In this document: positions 34,307-43,243 of the stretch, in pieces
How positions within the stretch are numbered: position 1 is the stretch's first letter
Layout: each line of letters begins with the position of its first letter
Origin: Halomonas campaniensis
Lineage (GTDB): Bacteria; Pseudomonadota; Gammaproteobacteria; Pseudomonadales; Halomonadaceae
Reading direction: 5' to 3'
DNA: 64,000 nt
Assembly: GCF_002211105.1 (NCBI RefSeq)
Contig: NZ_JPUA01000034.1
Location: 132,682-196,681, forward strand
The notes under the pieces: model-generated
The model's input: the letters and a program-made list of their open reading frames with translations, nothing else
Database searches by the model: none
What the model was told of the DNA's origin: nothing
Translations under genes and position numbers: made by a program

Positions 34307-34555
34307 ATGTATCTTTCCGTACAGCTTAGCTACTACCCACTGGCCGATGACTTCAAGCCGGTGGTCAAAGAGGTGGTAAAACGTCTTGAGGCAACGGGAT
34401 TGGAAGTACACCCCAACCGTATGAGCACTCAGCTATTTGGCGAGTTCGATGCCGTCATGGCAGCGCTAAGCGAGGTGATGAAGTGGTCGTTTGAAACCCA
34501 TGGCAAAGCGGTATTTACGGCTAACTTTTTGGAAGGCGATCGTCGGCCTAGGTAA
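34307..34555 (+). CDS. YkoF-like thiamine/HMP-binding small protein
   Basis: Protein of 82 residues matching a single YkoF-type ferredoxin-like domain: LSVQLSYYPLADDF opening, VKRLEATGLEVHPNRMSTQLFGEFDAVM, and FTANFLEG ending. Relatives bind thiamine or its pyrimidine moiety. AAGGAGG lies just before the ATG. Its coupling to the hydrolase upstream is unexplained. Confidence 0.75.
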   Translation: MYLSVQLSYYPLADDFKPVVKEVVKRLEATGLEVHPNRMSTQLFGEFDAVMAALSEVMKWSFETHGKAVFTANFLEGDRRPR

Positions 34556-34561
34556 GGGGGC

Positions 34562-34710
34562 GGTCGAAACAGCCCTAGGCGGGGGCGCTGTAAACCCCTC
34601 CCTGGGCGCTACTTTTGCCATCTGACCGCCAAGGATGGCGGAAATGCCGGAAAAGTCGGGAACTCTTTTCCGGCCATGGCAAAAGACCCCCGCTACGGGC
34701 TGTGTCGACC
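34562..34710 (-). repeat. Structured intergenic repeat, copy A
   Basis: Large nested inverted repeat between convergent genes. The outer stem pairs GGTCGA (34562-34567) with TCGACC (34705-34710), CAGCCC (34570-34575) with GGGCTG (34697-34702), and GCGGGGG (34579-34585) with CCCCCGC (34687-34693). An inner stem pairs 34612-34621 with 34676-34685. The inner loop of 54 bases holds two more hairpins (34626-34641 and 34647-34673). A 26-base unpaired stretch (34586-34611) matches copy B at 24 of 26 positions in reverse orientation. It may terminate both flanking genes, but it is far larger than a terminator. Confidence 0.8.
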
Positions 34711-34729
34711 TTTTAAGTTATCTGCCCGT

Positions 34730-36007
34730 TTAAACCAGTGAATCCAGGCAGGACTCAATAATATCCAGGCCTTCATTGAGCACGTCATCTTGAATGGTGA
34801 CGGGCATCAGGAAGCGGATGGTGTTGCCGTACATGCCGCAGGAAAGCAGGATCAAGCCCTCTTCGCGGGCTTTCTTGCACAGCGCGGCAGCCAGTTCAGG
34901 GTTAGGCGTGTGGTCGGCTTTGTTCGATACCAGCTCAAATGCTGCCATGGCGCCCATGTTGCGCACGTGGTCGATACAATCAAACTTGTCGGCCCACATA
35001 TTGAAGCGCTTGGCCAGCTTGTCGCCCAATGCTTGGCTCTTCTCCAGAATGTTCTCTTCTTCAAACACGTCCATGACCGCCAATGCGGCCGCACAGGCGG
35101 TGGGGCTGCCGGTGTAAGTGCCGCCCAGTGAGTTGGGGCCAGAGGCGTCCATTACCTTGTCAGTGCCCACGATGGCGGAGATCGGCATGCCGTCGGCCAT
35201 ACTCTTGGCCATGGTCATAATGTCCGGCTCAACGCCGCTATGCTCGATGGCAAACATTTTGCCGGTACGGCCAAAGCCCGACTGCACTTCATCGATGATC
35301 ATCAGGATGCCGTGCTCATCGCAGATTTCGCGAACCTTGGTCAGGAAGCTGGTAGAGGCTGGGTAGAAACCGCCTTCGCCCAGCACCGGCTCAAGCACGA
35401 TGGCTGCGGTGTCTTTGGGGTTGGCATCGGTTTTTAGCGTCATTTTCAAGCCGCGAATGGCCTCGTCTTCGCTAACACCGTGGTAAGGCACCGGGTAGGG
35501 CGCACGGAAAACGGTGCCCGGCATCGGGCCGAAGTCGCTCTGATAAGGTGCCACTTTACCGTTCATGGCCATGGTGAAGAAGGTACGTCCGTGGTAGCCA
35601 CCATCGAAACAGATAACGTTAGAACGGCCTGTAGCGGCGCGGGCGATCTTGACCGCGTTTTCCAGCGCTTCCGCACCCGAGTTGGCCAGCATGACTTTGG
35701 CATGGCCACGCACCGGAACGATCTGGCTGAGCTTCTCCGCGACTTTCACGTAGCCTTCATAAGGCATGACCGTTTGGCAGGTGTGCATCAACTTATCGAG
35801 CTGGGCTTTTACCGCCGCGACCACTTTGGGGTGGCGGTGGCCTACGTTGAGTACGCCAATGCCGCCCGCGAAGTCGATAAAGCGGTTACCGTCCGCGTCC
35901 CAAATCTCAGCGTTTTCAGCGTGGTCGGCGAACGCCGTTGCGGGGCTTGCGGCGCCAGCAGCGACGTATTTATGTTTCAGCTCGTTCAGTTCGGCATTGC
36001 TGCTCAT
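34730..36007 (-). CDS. gabT: 4-aminobutyrate aminotransferase
   Basis: Class III PLP aminotransferase of 425 residues. It has the NSGAEALENAVKIARAATGR cofactor loop, ICFDGGYHGRT, IIDEVQSGFGRTGKMFA with the PLP-contacting Asp, and TMAKSMADGMP with the Schiff-base lysine. It converts GABA and 2-oxoglutarate to succinate semialdehyde and glutamate; enzymes of this group also accept 5-aminovalerate, which would feed the glutarate genes at 38-41 kb. No gabD is adjacent, and it appears monocistronic. Confidence 0.93.
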   Translation of the reverse strand: MSSNAELNELKHKYVAAGAASPATAFADHAENAEIWDADGNRFIDFAGGIGVLNVGHRHPKVVAAVKAQLDKLMHTCQTVMPYEGYVKVAEKLSQIVPVRGHAKVMLANSGAEALENAVKIARAATGRSNVICFDGGYHGRTFFTMAMNGKVAPYQSDFGPMPGTVFRAPYPVPYHGVSEDEAIRGLKMTLKTDANPKDTAAIVLEPVLGEGGFYPASTSFLTKVREICDEHGILMIIDEVQSGFGRTGKMFAIEHSGVEPDIMTMAKSMADGMPISAIVGTDKVMDASGPNSLGGTYTGSPTACAAALAVMDVFEEENILEKSQALGDKLAKRFNMWADKFDCIDHVRNMGAMAAFELVSNKADHTPNPELAAALCKKAREEGLILLSCGMYGNTIRFLMPVTIQDDVLNEGLDIIESCLDSLV

Positions 36008-36103
36008 GGCTTACTTCCTAGTTGATGAGGATTGATCTTTTAGCATAGTGCTTAATAGTGGTGCCTGATAGGGGGTGCTGATGGTGATAATAAATAACGT
36101 TGC

Positions 36104-37042
36104 TTACGTGGATGACGAGGCAATGACAACACGGTTACGCCCCGCCTTTTTAGCCTGGTACATCGCTTTGTCGGCATGGTCGAGCAGTCTTGAGCCCGAG
36201 CCTTCAGCGTAGCTGACAATCCCCGATGAAAGCGTTACCGTTAATTGATGTTCGGTAAACGACTGTTGCTCTACGCTTTTACGCACACGTTCCATGCCCT
36301 GATAGGCCTCTTCTGCGTTTACGCCCGGCATAATGATCAGAAACTCTTCGCCGCCCAGGCGGATATGCAAATCGGTGTCACGCAGTATCTCGCTGACCAA
36401 GGTCGTGATCTGTTGTAGAACGCTGTCGCCTGCGCTGTGCCCGTAGGTATCGTTGAAGGCTTTAAAGTCATCCAGGTCATACATGGCGATACTTAAGGGC
36501 GTTCCATAACGCTTAAAGCGCTTAATTTCTTCATCCAGGCGCTGCAAACCGGCACGACGATTGAGCAGTTCGGTTAGCTCATCGTGGTGGGCCAAGTGAT
36601 CTAGGCGTTCATTGGCCTGCTTTAGCCGCTCCTCGAGCTGCTTGCGCTGGGTAATGTCGATTATAAAAGTGACTTTACGCGGCTCTCCATCGTCAGCTTC
36701 GGTGCGCGCAGCTTCGGCGATAACGGTGCGCCTTTCGCCGTTTTTAATGACGACATCCCACTCTTGGCGCAGTTCCTGGTTCTCGTTGCCCTGCATGAAC
36801 TCTTCATGCAACGCTGATAAAACCGCCCGGTTCTCTTCCGGTACTACCTGGGTAAAGTGTTGTCCTAACAGCTCTTCTTGCTGGTAGCCATAGAACTCGC
36901 AGTACGCTGGATTGACCATTTCAAAGTGGCCAGAGGGAGTCGTAATGCAGATCCCGATCGGCGCCGCTTTGATAACGTTTTCGGTATTACGCTTTGAACG
37001 GTTAAACAACTGGTAGAGTTGATCAGGGCTAATCTCTTTCAT
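36104..37042 (-). CDS. PAS-GGDEF diguanylate cyclase
   Basis: Protein of 312 residues. One PAS domain (about 20-133, with FYGYQQEELLGQ) and a following PAC segment are joined by a helix (about 135-155) to a GGDEF domain. The active-site motif reads GGEEF at 230-234, compatible with catalysis. An inhibitory RxxD site (RDTD, 221-224) lies five residues before it, so it should make c-di-GMP and be product-inhibited. No membrane segment is present. Its start lies inside the 3' end of the EAL gene (14-bp overlap), so the opposing enzymes are co-translated. Confidence 0.92.
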   Translation of the reverse strand: MKEISPDQLYQLFNRSKRNTENVIKAAPIGICITTPSGHFEMVNPAYCEFYGYQQEELLGQHFTQVVPEENRAVLSALHEEFMQGNENQELRQEWDVVIKNGERRTVIAEAARTEADDGEPRKVTFIIDITQRKQLEERLKQANERLDHLAHHDELTELLNRRAGLQRLDEEIKRFKRYGTPLSIAMYDLDDFKAFNDTYGHSAGDSVLQQITTLVSEILRDTDLHIRLGGEEFLIIMPGVNAEEAYQGMERVRKSVEQQSFTEHQLTVTLSSGIVSYAEGSGSRLLDHADKAMYQAKKAGRNRVVIASSST

Positions 37043-37838
37043 TCACCGCTCCTGAGCTGCTCTCTACTTCGCTTTTTAACCCTATTAAGAGCGGAGTAAT
37101 ATCGCTACACAAAGCATTAATCGCGGGTTTGGCGAAATAGAATCCCTGCTGGCGAACAATACCGGCGCGGGCCAGCCAAAGCGCCTCGGCACGAGTCTCG
37201 ACGCCTTCGGCAATCAGTGTCGTGTCCAGTTCTTGTGCCAGTAATATAATCGCGTTTAACAGCGCTTGGCGGCGACAATCGCTATCGCAGTTCATCACCA
37301 GCTCGCGGTCGATTTTGAGCTTGTCCGGCGTTAAATCGGTGAGTAAGTCCAAATTAGCGTAGCCATTGCCAAAGTCGTCGAGCGCCGTTTTGAAGCCCAT
37401 GGAGCGGTAAGCATCAATAATATTGCGTAGGTGCTGCCGGTCACGGACGCGTTCGGTTTCGGTAATCTCAAAAATAAGTCGGCGGGTGGGCCAGCCCACG
37501 CGCTTGGAAACGTCTAACGTCGCCTGAATACAGGCTTGTGGCTCATAAACGGCGTTGGGTAAGAAGTTGATCGAGAGGTCGGTTTGCATATCCAGTGTGC
37601 TGGCCATTTCGATCGCTTTTACCCGGCACGCTTGGTCAAAGCGATACAGCAAATCATCCGTGACTTGTGAAATAACGCTCCACGCGGATTCGCCTTGCGG
37701 GCCGCGTACCAGTGCTTCATAGGTGACGATTTGGGCCAGCGATAGATCCACAATGGGCTGAAAGGCCATGGTGAACTCGAAGGGCAAGTCGCCTTCACAG
37801 CGTTTGCAACTGCCATTGACGCGTGCGCACTGGCTCAT
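37029..37838 (-). CDS. EAL-domain c-di-GMP phosphodiesterase
   Basis: Protein of 269 residues that is essentially one EAL domain: YEALVRG (EAL at 41-43), NFLPN, EITETE, DDFGNGYA, KIDREL and AEGVET are all present, so the metal site looks complete and the enzyme should hydrolyse c-di-GMP. A short N-terminal extension has cysteines at 4, 11 and 14, which might bind metal or sense redox state. It is the first gene of a two-gene unit overlapping the GGDEF gene. Confidence 0.92.
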   Translation of the reverse strand: MSQCARVNGSCKRCEGDLPFEFTMAFQPIVDLSLAQIVTYEALVRGPQGESAWSVISQVTDDLLYRFDQACRVKAIEMASTLDMQTDLSINFLPNAVYEPQACIQATLDVSKRVGWPTRRLIFEITETERVRDRQHLRNIIDAYRSMGFKTALDDFGNGYANLDLLTDLTPDKLKIDRELVMNCDSDCRRQALLNAIILLAQELDTTLIAEGVETRAEALWLARAGIVRQQGFYFAKPAINALCSDITPLLIGLKSEVESSSGAVNERD

Positions 37839-38045
37839 AGCTGCTCCTGGCGGGATGTGTGTTGGACGACGCTGTTAATGTCATAACATTAGATAACATA
37901 ATGCCAACAGCCTACGCTGAAGCATTCAACGCTCTTAACTTTAGTGCTCAATATACATTTTGTATAGATTCTGTACAACTATGGGCGCAAAGCATTAGCC
38001 AGCTGCTCGCCTCATTGGCTTGCCATGTTGGTCGCTGCTTTTGGC

Positions 38046-38072
38046 TAAAAAAAGGCGCCAAGTGAGGCGCCT
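38046..38072 (-). terminator. Intrinsic terminator of the glutarate cluster
   Basis: AGGCGCC (38053-38059) and GGCGCCT (38066-38072) form a strong stem. Read on the minus strand it is followed by seven T (38046-38052). It lies 45 bp after the CoA-transferase stop and ends that operon. Confidence 0.85.
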
Positions 38073-38116
38073 AAGAGGGAAGTACATAAACCGAGTGTAA
38101 TAAACCATTAGTGCTA

Positions 38117-39331
38117 TTAAATGATGCCTGCTGCGCGTAGCGCAGTGCGCTGTTCCAAGCTGATACCGAGTTCATCCAGTACGCTCTCGGTATGCTGGCC
38201 CAAGTGGGGCGGGGCCGTAGTGGCACTCATTTGGGTACCATTAAAACGGATCGGATTAGCGACCAGATCCACCTGACCCGCTTGGTCATGGGGCAGGGTC
38301 TGCTTAAGCCCGCGGGCTTTCACATGGGGGTCGTCAAACACCCGATCCAGCGTATTAATTGGCCCGCAGGGCACGCCAACGGCTTCAAAGGCGGCTAGCC
38401 ACTCATCAGTGCTGCGTTGCGCCAACGCCGCTTCCAACTGCGGCACGAGCAGCGCACGATTGTTTACCCGAGCGCCATTGGTGGCAAAACGTGGGTCTTC
38501 TGCCAGCGCCGGTAACGAAAGCACCGCGCAAAAACGCTTGAACTGCTCGTCGTTGCCGACCGCCATAATCATATGGCCATCCTGGGTGGCAAACGCCTGA
38601 TACGGCACGATGTTGGGGTGAGCGTTACCCAGCCGCTGAGGCACATTGCCAGAGGTTAGGTAGTTGAGCGCCTGGTTGGCGAGTACCCCCACCTGGACAT
38701 CCATTAGTGCCATATCAATATGACACCCCTCGCCGCTATCTCGGCGCTGATAAAGCGCCGCTAAAATCGCATTGGCGGCATACAGCCCAGTGAAAATATC
38801 GGTAAAGGCGACGCCGCTTTTTACTGGCCCACCGCCTGGCTCGTTGTCAGGTTTGCCGGTCAGGCTCATGATCCCGCCCATGGCTTGGATCATAAAGTCG
38901 TAACCAGCGCGATGAGCGTAGGGGCTCTCTTGGCCAAAACCGGTGATGGAGCAGTAGATCAGCCTGGGGTTCAGCGCCTTTAAGCTGGCGTAATCCAGAC
39001 CGTAGCGTTTCAGGCCGCCGACCTTGAAGTTCTCTATCAACACGTCTGATTGAGCGACCAGCTGTTTAATGACCGCCTGGCCTTCGGGCTTGGCCATATC
39101 AACGGTGACCGAGCGTTTACCCCGATTAGCGCATAGGTAATAGGCCGACTCTTCGCTGCCCGCCAGCCAAGGAGGTCCCCAATGGCGAGTGTCATCGCCG
39201 CTACCGGGGCGCTCAACCTTGATCACGTCCGCGCCCATATCCGCGAGCATTTGTCCGCACCAAGGCCCGGCCAGCACACGGGAAATATCGAGTACTTTAA
39301 TACCGGCCAGTGGTTTGGTTAGCTCGCTCAT
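38117..39331 (-). CDS. CaiB/BaiF-family CoA transferase, likely glutarate/dicarboxylate
   Basis: Family III CoA-transferase of 404 residues: LDISRVLAGPWCGQMLADMGADVIKVE-type opening, TVDMAKPEG, NFKVGGLKRYGLDY, ITGFGQESPYAHRAGYD, and the catalytic-region aspartate in MALMDVQVG. Being next to glutaryl-CoA dehydrogenase, it probably activates glutarate using succinyl-CoA or a similar donor, as in the human C7orf10-type enzyme; the substrate is inferred. The ATG at 39331 with GGAG 5 bases upstream is chosen over a TTG at 39355. It is the last gene of the cluster. Confidence 0.85.
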   Translation of the reverse strand: MSELTKPLAGIKVLDISRVLAGPWCGQMLADMGADVIKVERPGSGDDTRHWGPPWLAGSEESAYYLCANRGKRSVTVDMAKPEGQAVIKQLVAQSDVLIENFKVGGLKRYGLDYASLKALNPRLIYCSITGFGQESPYAHRAGYDFMIQAMGGIMSLTGKPDNEPGGGPVKSGVAFTDIFTGLYAANAILAALYQRRDSGEGCHIDMALMDVQVGVLANQALNYLTSGNVPQRLGNAHPNIVPYQAFATQDGHMIMAVGNDEQFKRFCAVLSLPALAEDPRFATNGARVNNRALLVPQLEAALAQRSTDEWLAAFEAVGVPCGPINTLDRVFDDPHVKARGLKQTLPHDQAGQVDLVANPIRFNGTQMSATTAPPHLGQHTESVLDELGISLEQRTALRAAGII

Positions 39332-39373
39332 AGGGGCTCCGTTAATAAGTGACAAGTGGTCAAAATGCGGTGA

Positions 39374-40552
<1,179 letters not shown>

Positions 40553-40616
40553 GGCGTAGATTCCTCGGAGAGTGGGCAGGAATAGAGGCAAAATAGCTTG
40601 CAGTCAATGTATCGCC

Positions 40617-40648
40617 GTTTTTTAAAAATATCTACATTTTTTTAAAAC
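40617..40648. promoter_or_regulatory. AT-rich dyad upstream of gcdH
   Basis: The 13-base arms 40617-40629 and 40636-40648 (GTTTTTTAAAAAT against ATTTTTTTAAAAC) are complementary at 11 of 13 positions around 6 bases, 65-96 bp before the gcdH ATG. It may be an operator or up-element for the gcdH operon, or part of a terminator after the GntR gene. Confidence 0.35.
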
Positions 40649-40655
40649 GAAGAAT

Positions 40656-41375
40656 TTAACTGATGCCTCGTGCTTCGAGGACACGAGTGATAATCGGTAC
40701 TGGGGTCATCAAATGATCGCGCATTAAGGTGTCAGCCTGGGCGGTGTCACGAGCCAGAATGACATCCACCAGGGCGGCATGCTCCTGGCGTTTAAGCTCT
40801 AACGCTTTAGACGACATCACCGTTTCCTGGAGCCACAGGTGGCGGTAGCGCTCCACCTGATCAAACAGGGTATTGCGCATTTGCAGCAGGTGAGGGGAGT
40901 TGCAGCCACTGGCAATGGCGGTGTGGAACGCTTTGTGTCGCTGATCCCAGAGGTCGAGCAGGTCGTCGGGGGTGTTGACGTCGGTAACCTTGGCCAGCCG
41001 ATGCGCAGTGGCCAGCACCGTGGCTTCCCAGTCATCGTCGCCGCGCTCGATAGCCAAGCGCAGGATCAGCCCTTCGAGCTGTGCACGGGCGTCATAAATG
41101 TCGTTGAGTTCGGCCAGCGACATTGGTGCTACCCGGTAGCCGCGCTGACTAATGGCCACCACCAAGCGGTCAGCGACCAGCTGTGAGAGTGCTTCCCGCA
41201 GTGGCCCGGTGCTGGCGCCGTACTGCTCTTTCAGACGGCTCATCAATAGCTTCTGTTCCGGCGCATAGCAGCCGCGAATAATGTCATGCTTGAGTTGACG
41301 GTAAGCGCTGATGGCGAGATTTTGCCGCGGCGCGTCTTTCTCCCGACTGGTGTCCGCTTTAAAACCGGGCTCCAT
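40656..41375 (-). CDS. GntR family (FCD) regulator, CsiR-like
   Basis: Regulator of 239 residues. The winged helix (about 20-85) has LMSRLKEQYGASTGPLREAL, followed by ISQRGYRVAPMSLAELNDIYDARAQLEGL, the usual hinge to the helical FCD domain. It resembles CsiR, which represses glutarate/GABA-linked genes in E. coli, and here it precedes gcdH. The ATG at 41375 with AGGAG 10 bases upstream is preferred; an in-frame reading to 41489 has an unnatural N-terminus. It likely represses gcdH and the CoA-transferase gene, with glutarate as a possible ligand. Confidence 0.86.
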   Translation of the reverse strand: MEPGFKADTSREKDAPRQNLAISAYRQLKHDIIRGCYAPEQKLLMSRLKEQYGASTGPLREALSQLVADRLVVAISQRGYRVAPMSLAELNDIYDARAQLEGLILRLAIERGDDDWEATVLATAHRLAKVTDVNTPDDLLDLWDQRHKAFHTAIASGCNSPHLLQMRNTLFDQVERYRHLWLQETVMSSKALELKRQEHAALVDVILARDTAQADTLMRDHLMTPVPIITRVLEARGIS

Positions 41376-41698
41376 AGCAGTGTGGCTCCTGTCCTGAATC
41401 AATAATAAAGATGAGGCGGGGAATTGATGGTCATTATCAATAAATATTAACAATTTGGCACAGTGTAAGACATTTATGCAGCGTTTCATGATGTTAATAC
41501 GTCGCTTTTTGACTCAACGGCTGGGCGGTCACGCCCCTGCAGCGCTGATAACCTCCTATTAGCATCAAACGCATTAGCCGTGCTAACTTCTCCTTCACCG
41601 CTTGCGGTTGCCTGTTAGTGGCAAGCCGAAGCAGGGATTCAACACTTCCTTTATCGTCAACCATACCTATAAGTCCAAGCAGGACGGAGGAAACGCTC
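41376..41698. other. Divergent intergenic region, gntR / TAXI-TRAP
   Basis: About 320 bp separating the GntR gene from the TRAP binding-protein gene. It should hold both promoters. Only weak dyads are visible (GGGCG / CGCCC at 41523-41536 and ACCGC / GCGGT near 41598); no coding frame or convincing promoter pair is called. Confidence 0.4.
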
Positions 41699-42670
41699 AT
41701 GCGAACTCTACGCTCTCTATACACCACGGCAGCTGCCGCTTCTATGCTAGCGGTCGCGCTTCCAGCAAGCGCTCAACAGCTCTCAATCGCGACGGGTGGT
41801 ACCGGTGGCGTTTACTACCCTATCGGCGGTGGTTTTGCCGAAATGATCAACAACCATATCGAAGGCGCCCAGGCGACCGCCGAAGTCACTGGTGCCTCGG
41901 TTGAGAACATGGGCCTGATCATGCGCGGCGATGCGGATCTTGCCCTGGCACTGGCCGATACGGTCTATCAAGCCTACAACGGCACGGATGACTTTGAAGG
42001 TCGTCAGGTTGAAAACATCCGCGCGCTCGCCTCGGTTTACCCCAACGCGGTACAGCTGGTGACACTGGCCGAGTCGGATATCGAAACGATTGCTGATCTA
42101 GCAGGCAAGCGCGTCTCCGTCGGTGCGCCGGGTAGCGGTACCGAGCTAAACGCCCGTGCTTTGCTGGAAGCCAATGGCATCAGCTATGAGGACTTCACAC
42201 CCCAGCGCCTTAACTTCAACGAAACCGCTGATGCCATTCGCGATGGCGATATCGACGCCGGTTTCTGGAGCGTTGGGCCGCCGACCAGCTCGATTCTTAA
42301 CCTGGCAGCAACCCGCGATATTCGTCTGATTAGCTTGTCTGATGAAGAAGTGGCTAATGCTCAGGCTGAAGAGGAAGTGTTCGCCCCCTACGAGCTTGCC
42401 GCCGGTATGTATGACGGTATGGATGAAGCCGTACAGACCATTGGTATTCCCAACGTGCTCGTCGTTAACTCTGAGATGGACGAAGAGCTGGCATACCAGT
42501 TGACCCAACTGCTGTTTGAAAACACCGATGAGCTGATTGCGGTTCACCCGGCAGCGAACGACACCACCGTTAAGTTCACCATGGACTCTACCCCGGTGCC
42601 GTTACACCCAGGTGCGTTGCGCTATTTCGAAGAAGTGGGTGCCGAAATCCCGGATCGTCTGCGTCCGTAA
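41699..42670 (+). CDS. TAXI-family TRAP transporter substrate-binding protein
   Basis: Periplasmic binding protein of 323 residues. A signal peptide (cleavage after ASA at about 24) is followed by the TAXI signature IATGGTGGVYYPIGGGFAEM. VENMGLIMRGDADLALALAD and VSVGAPGSGTELNARALLEA are also typical. It delivers a carboxylated solute, often glutamate, 2-oxoglutarate or another dicarboxylate, to the fused permease two genes downstream. GGAGG precedes the ATG at 41699; an in-frame upstream ATG at 41618 would bury the signal peptide. Confidence 0.92.
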   Translation: MRTLRSLYTTAAAASMLAVALPASAQQLSIATGGTGGVYYPIGGGFAEMINNHIEGAQATAEVTGASVENMGLIMRGDADLALALADTVYQAYNGTDDFEGRQVENIRALASVYPNAVQLVTLAESDIETIADLAGKRVSVGAPGSGTELNARALLEANGISYEDFTPQRLNFNETADAIRDGDIDAGFWSVGPPTSSILNLAATRDIRLISLSDEEVANAQAEEEVFAPYELAAGMYDGMDEAVQTIGIPNVLVVNSEMDEELAYQLTQLLFENTDELIAVHPAANDTTVKFTMDSTPVPLHPGALRYFEEVGAEIPDRLRP

Positions 42671-42698
42671 TCGTTAAAGTGCATTGAAGGATATTGCC

Positions 42699-43211
42699 AT
42701 GCAGTGGCAGCAACGACTGGTGGCGCTACTCATTGCATGTTGTCCGTTCGCCGAAGTGGGGGCTTCCCCCGCTTCGGCGTCTGCGTTTATGCGCTTAGCT
42801 GTGGTGACTGAGCAGGGCGACACCCTGGTGAATGAAGCGGTGCCTGCTGGCGGTCGCTGGTGTATCAAGTGGCAGCACTCCGTTGAGCATTTCACAGTGT
42901 TGGACTGCTATCGCAATGCGGCGGGTGTCATGCAACTGGAGCGTAGCCATCAACCCGACTTTGCCGCAGGGCTTGGGCATATTTTTGGCCGCGGCGAGCA
43001 GGTCTCTGACGGTGAAGGCGGTTACTGGATTAATGCCATTAACGAGCCTGTCACCAATAACCGGTATGTGTTGAGGGTAGGGTCACCTGCTGTCAATCAT
43101 CGCGTGGTATGGCCAAATGGTGAACATGCGCCAGTAAGCCTAAGTGAGCATGCTGCTGGACAGCGAGTGACCATTCAACTGATAGATCCTCACGCATCCC
43201 CGCGTGAATAA
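42699..43211 (+). CDS. DUF1850 protein of TAXI-TRAP operon
   Basis: Protein of 170 residues with a signal peptide (about 1-22) and a secreted domain containing WCIKWQHSVEHFTVLDCYR, the DUF1850 core (HSVE followed by D/E-rich strands). DUF1850 genes are repeatedly found between TAXI binding proteins and 4TM-12TM permeases; the role is unknown, perhaps as an auxiliary periplasmic or membrane-attached component. The ATG at 42699 has AAGGA 8 bases upstream; a TTG at 42684 is an alternative. Confidence 0.82.
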   Translation: MQWQQRLVALLIACCPFAEVGASPASASAFMRLAVVTEQGDTLVNEAVPAGGRWCIKWQHSVEHFTVLDCYRNAAGVMQLERSHQPDFAAGLGHIFGRGEQVSDGEGGYWINAINEPVTNNRYVLRVGSPAVNHRVVWPNGEHAPVSLSEHAAGQRVTIQLIDPHASPRE

Positions 43212-43243
43212 AAACGACATTAGTTAACGCTTCCGAGGACTTC

